Positions 7,994 through 8,109 of a DNA stretch of 8,109 nt are shown in pieces. Origin of the DNA: an uncultured Opitutia bacterium (GTDB lineage Bacteria > Verrucomicrobiota > Verrucomicrobiia > Opitutales > UBA953); contig CAINSX010000344.1 in the NCBI GenBank assembly GCA_903853185.1, forward strand, positions 1 through 8,109. The letters are read 5' to 3'. The notes under the pieces were generated by a model. The model was not told the origin of the DNA. It did not search any database and saw nothing but the letters and a program-made list of their open reading frames with translations. The stretch's first letter is position 1. Every line of letters starts with the position of its first letter. The translations under genes were made by a program, and so were the position numbers.

Positions 7994-8092
7994 CGCGGCG
8001 TAAGCGCCGCGAGGGGACACGGGGGCAAGGTGACACGGGGACACGGGGAAAGACAAAGTTGCCGTGCAAAGGTGGGCGCGACGAAGTCGCGC
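7994..8092. repeat. REP-like intergenic element: two hairpins flanking GGGGACAC repeats
   Basis: The stretch after the transporter (7984-8109) has no credible gene. Hairpin 1 is CGCGGCG (7994-8000) / CGCCGCG (8005-8011) with loop TAAG. Hairpin 2 is GCGCGAC (8076-8082) / GTCGCGC (8086-8092) with loop GAA. Both are followed by G-runs in the same orientation. Between them GACACGGGG occurs at 8016-8024, 8032-8040 and 8040-8048, and GGGGACACGGGG at 8013-8024 and 8037-8048. There is no T-tract, so hairpin 1 is not a standard terminator. The layout resembles REP/BIME-type repeats; whether it recurs in the genome cannot be seen here. Confidence 0.55.
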
Positions 8093-8109
8093 GGGGGAAC
8101 TGCTGCGAA

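Noticed and set aside
7994..8011. Hairpin after the transporter as an intrinsic terminator
   Set aside because: The stem is strong but is followed by AGGGGACACGGGG and not by a T-tract, so I listed it as part of a repeat element.

Overview
The window is GC-rich bacterial chromosomal DNA carrying six protein genes and one tRNA gene. It holds no phage, transposase, CRISPR or resistance gene. The mix of a type II secretion secretin and ATPase, RmuC, a Cys-tailed SlyD-type FKBP and a FHS-family sugar transporter, with almost no Shine-Dalgarno sequences, suggests a Gram-negative bacterium. A member of the Verrucomicrobiota (Opitutae-like) is my best guess. That placement rests on general impression and not on a marker gene.

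Left part (1-3625, minus strand): a two-gene piece of a type II secretion or type IV pilus-like operon, gspD followed by gspE with one base between them. gspE runs off the left edge and lacks only its extreme C-terminus. GspD would form the outer-membrane channel, and GspE the cytoplasmic ATPase that drives pseudopilus assembly. The other Gsp genes are not in the window.

Centre (3626-5718): a 196-bp, comparatively AT-rich divergent intergenic region packed with overlapping inverted repeats. It separates gspD from a plus-strand pair: an unrecognised 179-aa protein whose C-terminus has a short RMF/CrpP-like motif, then rmuC, a membrane-anchored coiled-coil protein of the RmuC family. tRNA-Ala(CGC) lies on the minus strand immediately after rmuC and converges with it.

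Right part (5808-8109, plus strand): a SlyD-type peptidyl-prolyl isomerase with a cysteine-rich, repeat-built tail ends at a textbook intrinsic terminator. Next is a separately transcribed FHS-family (FucP/GluP/NagP-like) sugar transporter. The last 126 bases hold no gene, but contain two strong hairpins flanking repeated GACACGGGG units, which looks like a REP-type intergenic repeat.

I see no clear, coherent new multi-gene system. The points most worth a second look are the RMF-like orphan protein, the dyad-rich divergent promoter region, the repeat-built metal-binding tail of SlyD, and the hairpin/GGGGACAC element at the right edge.
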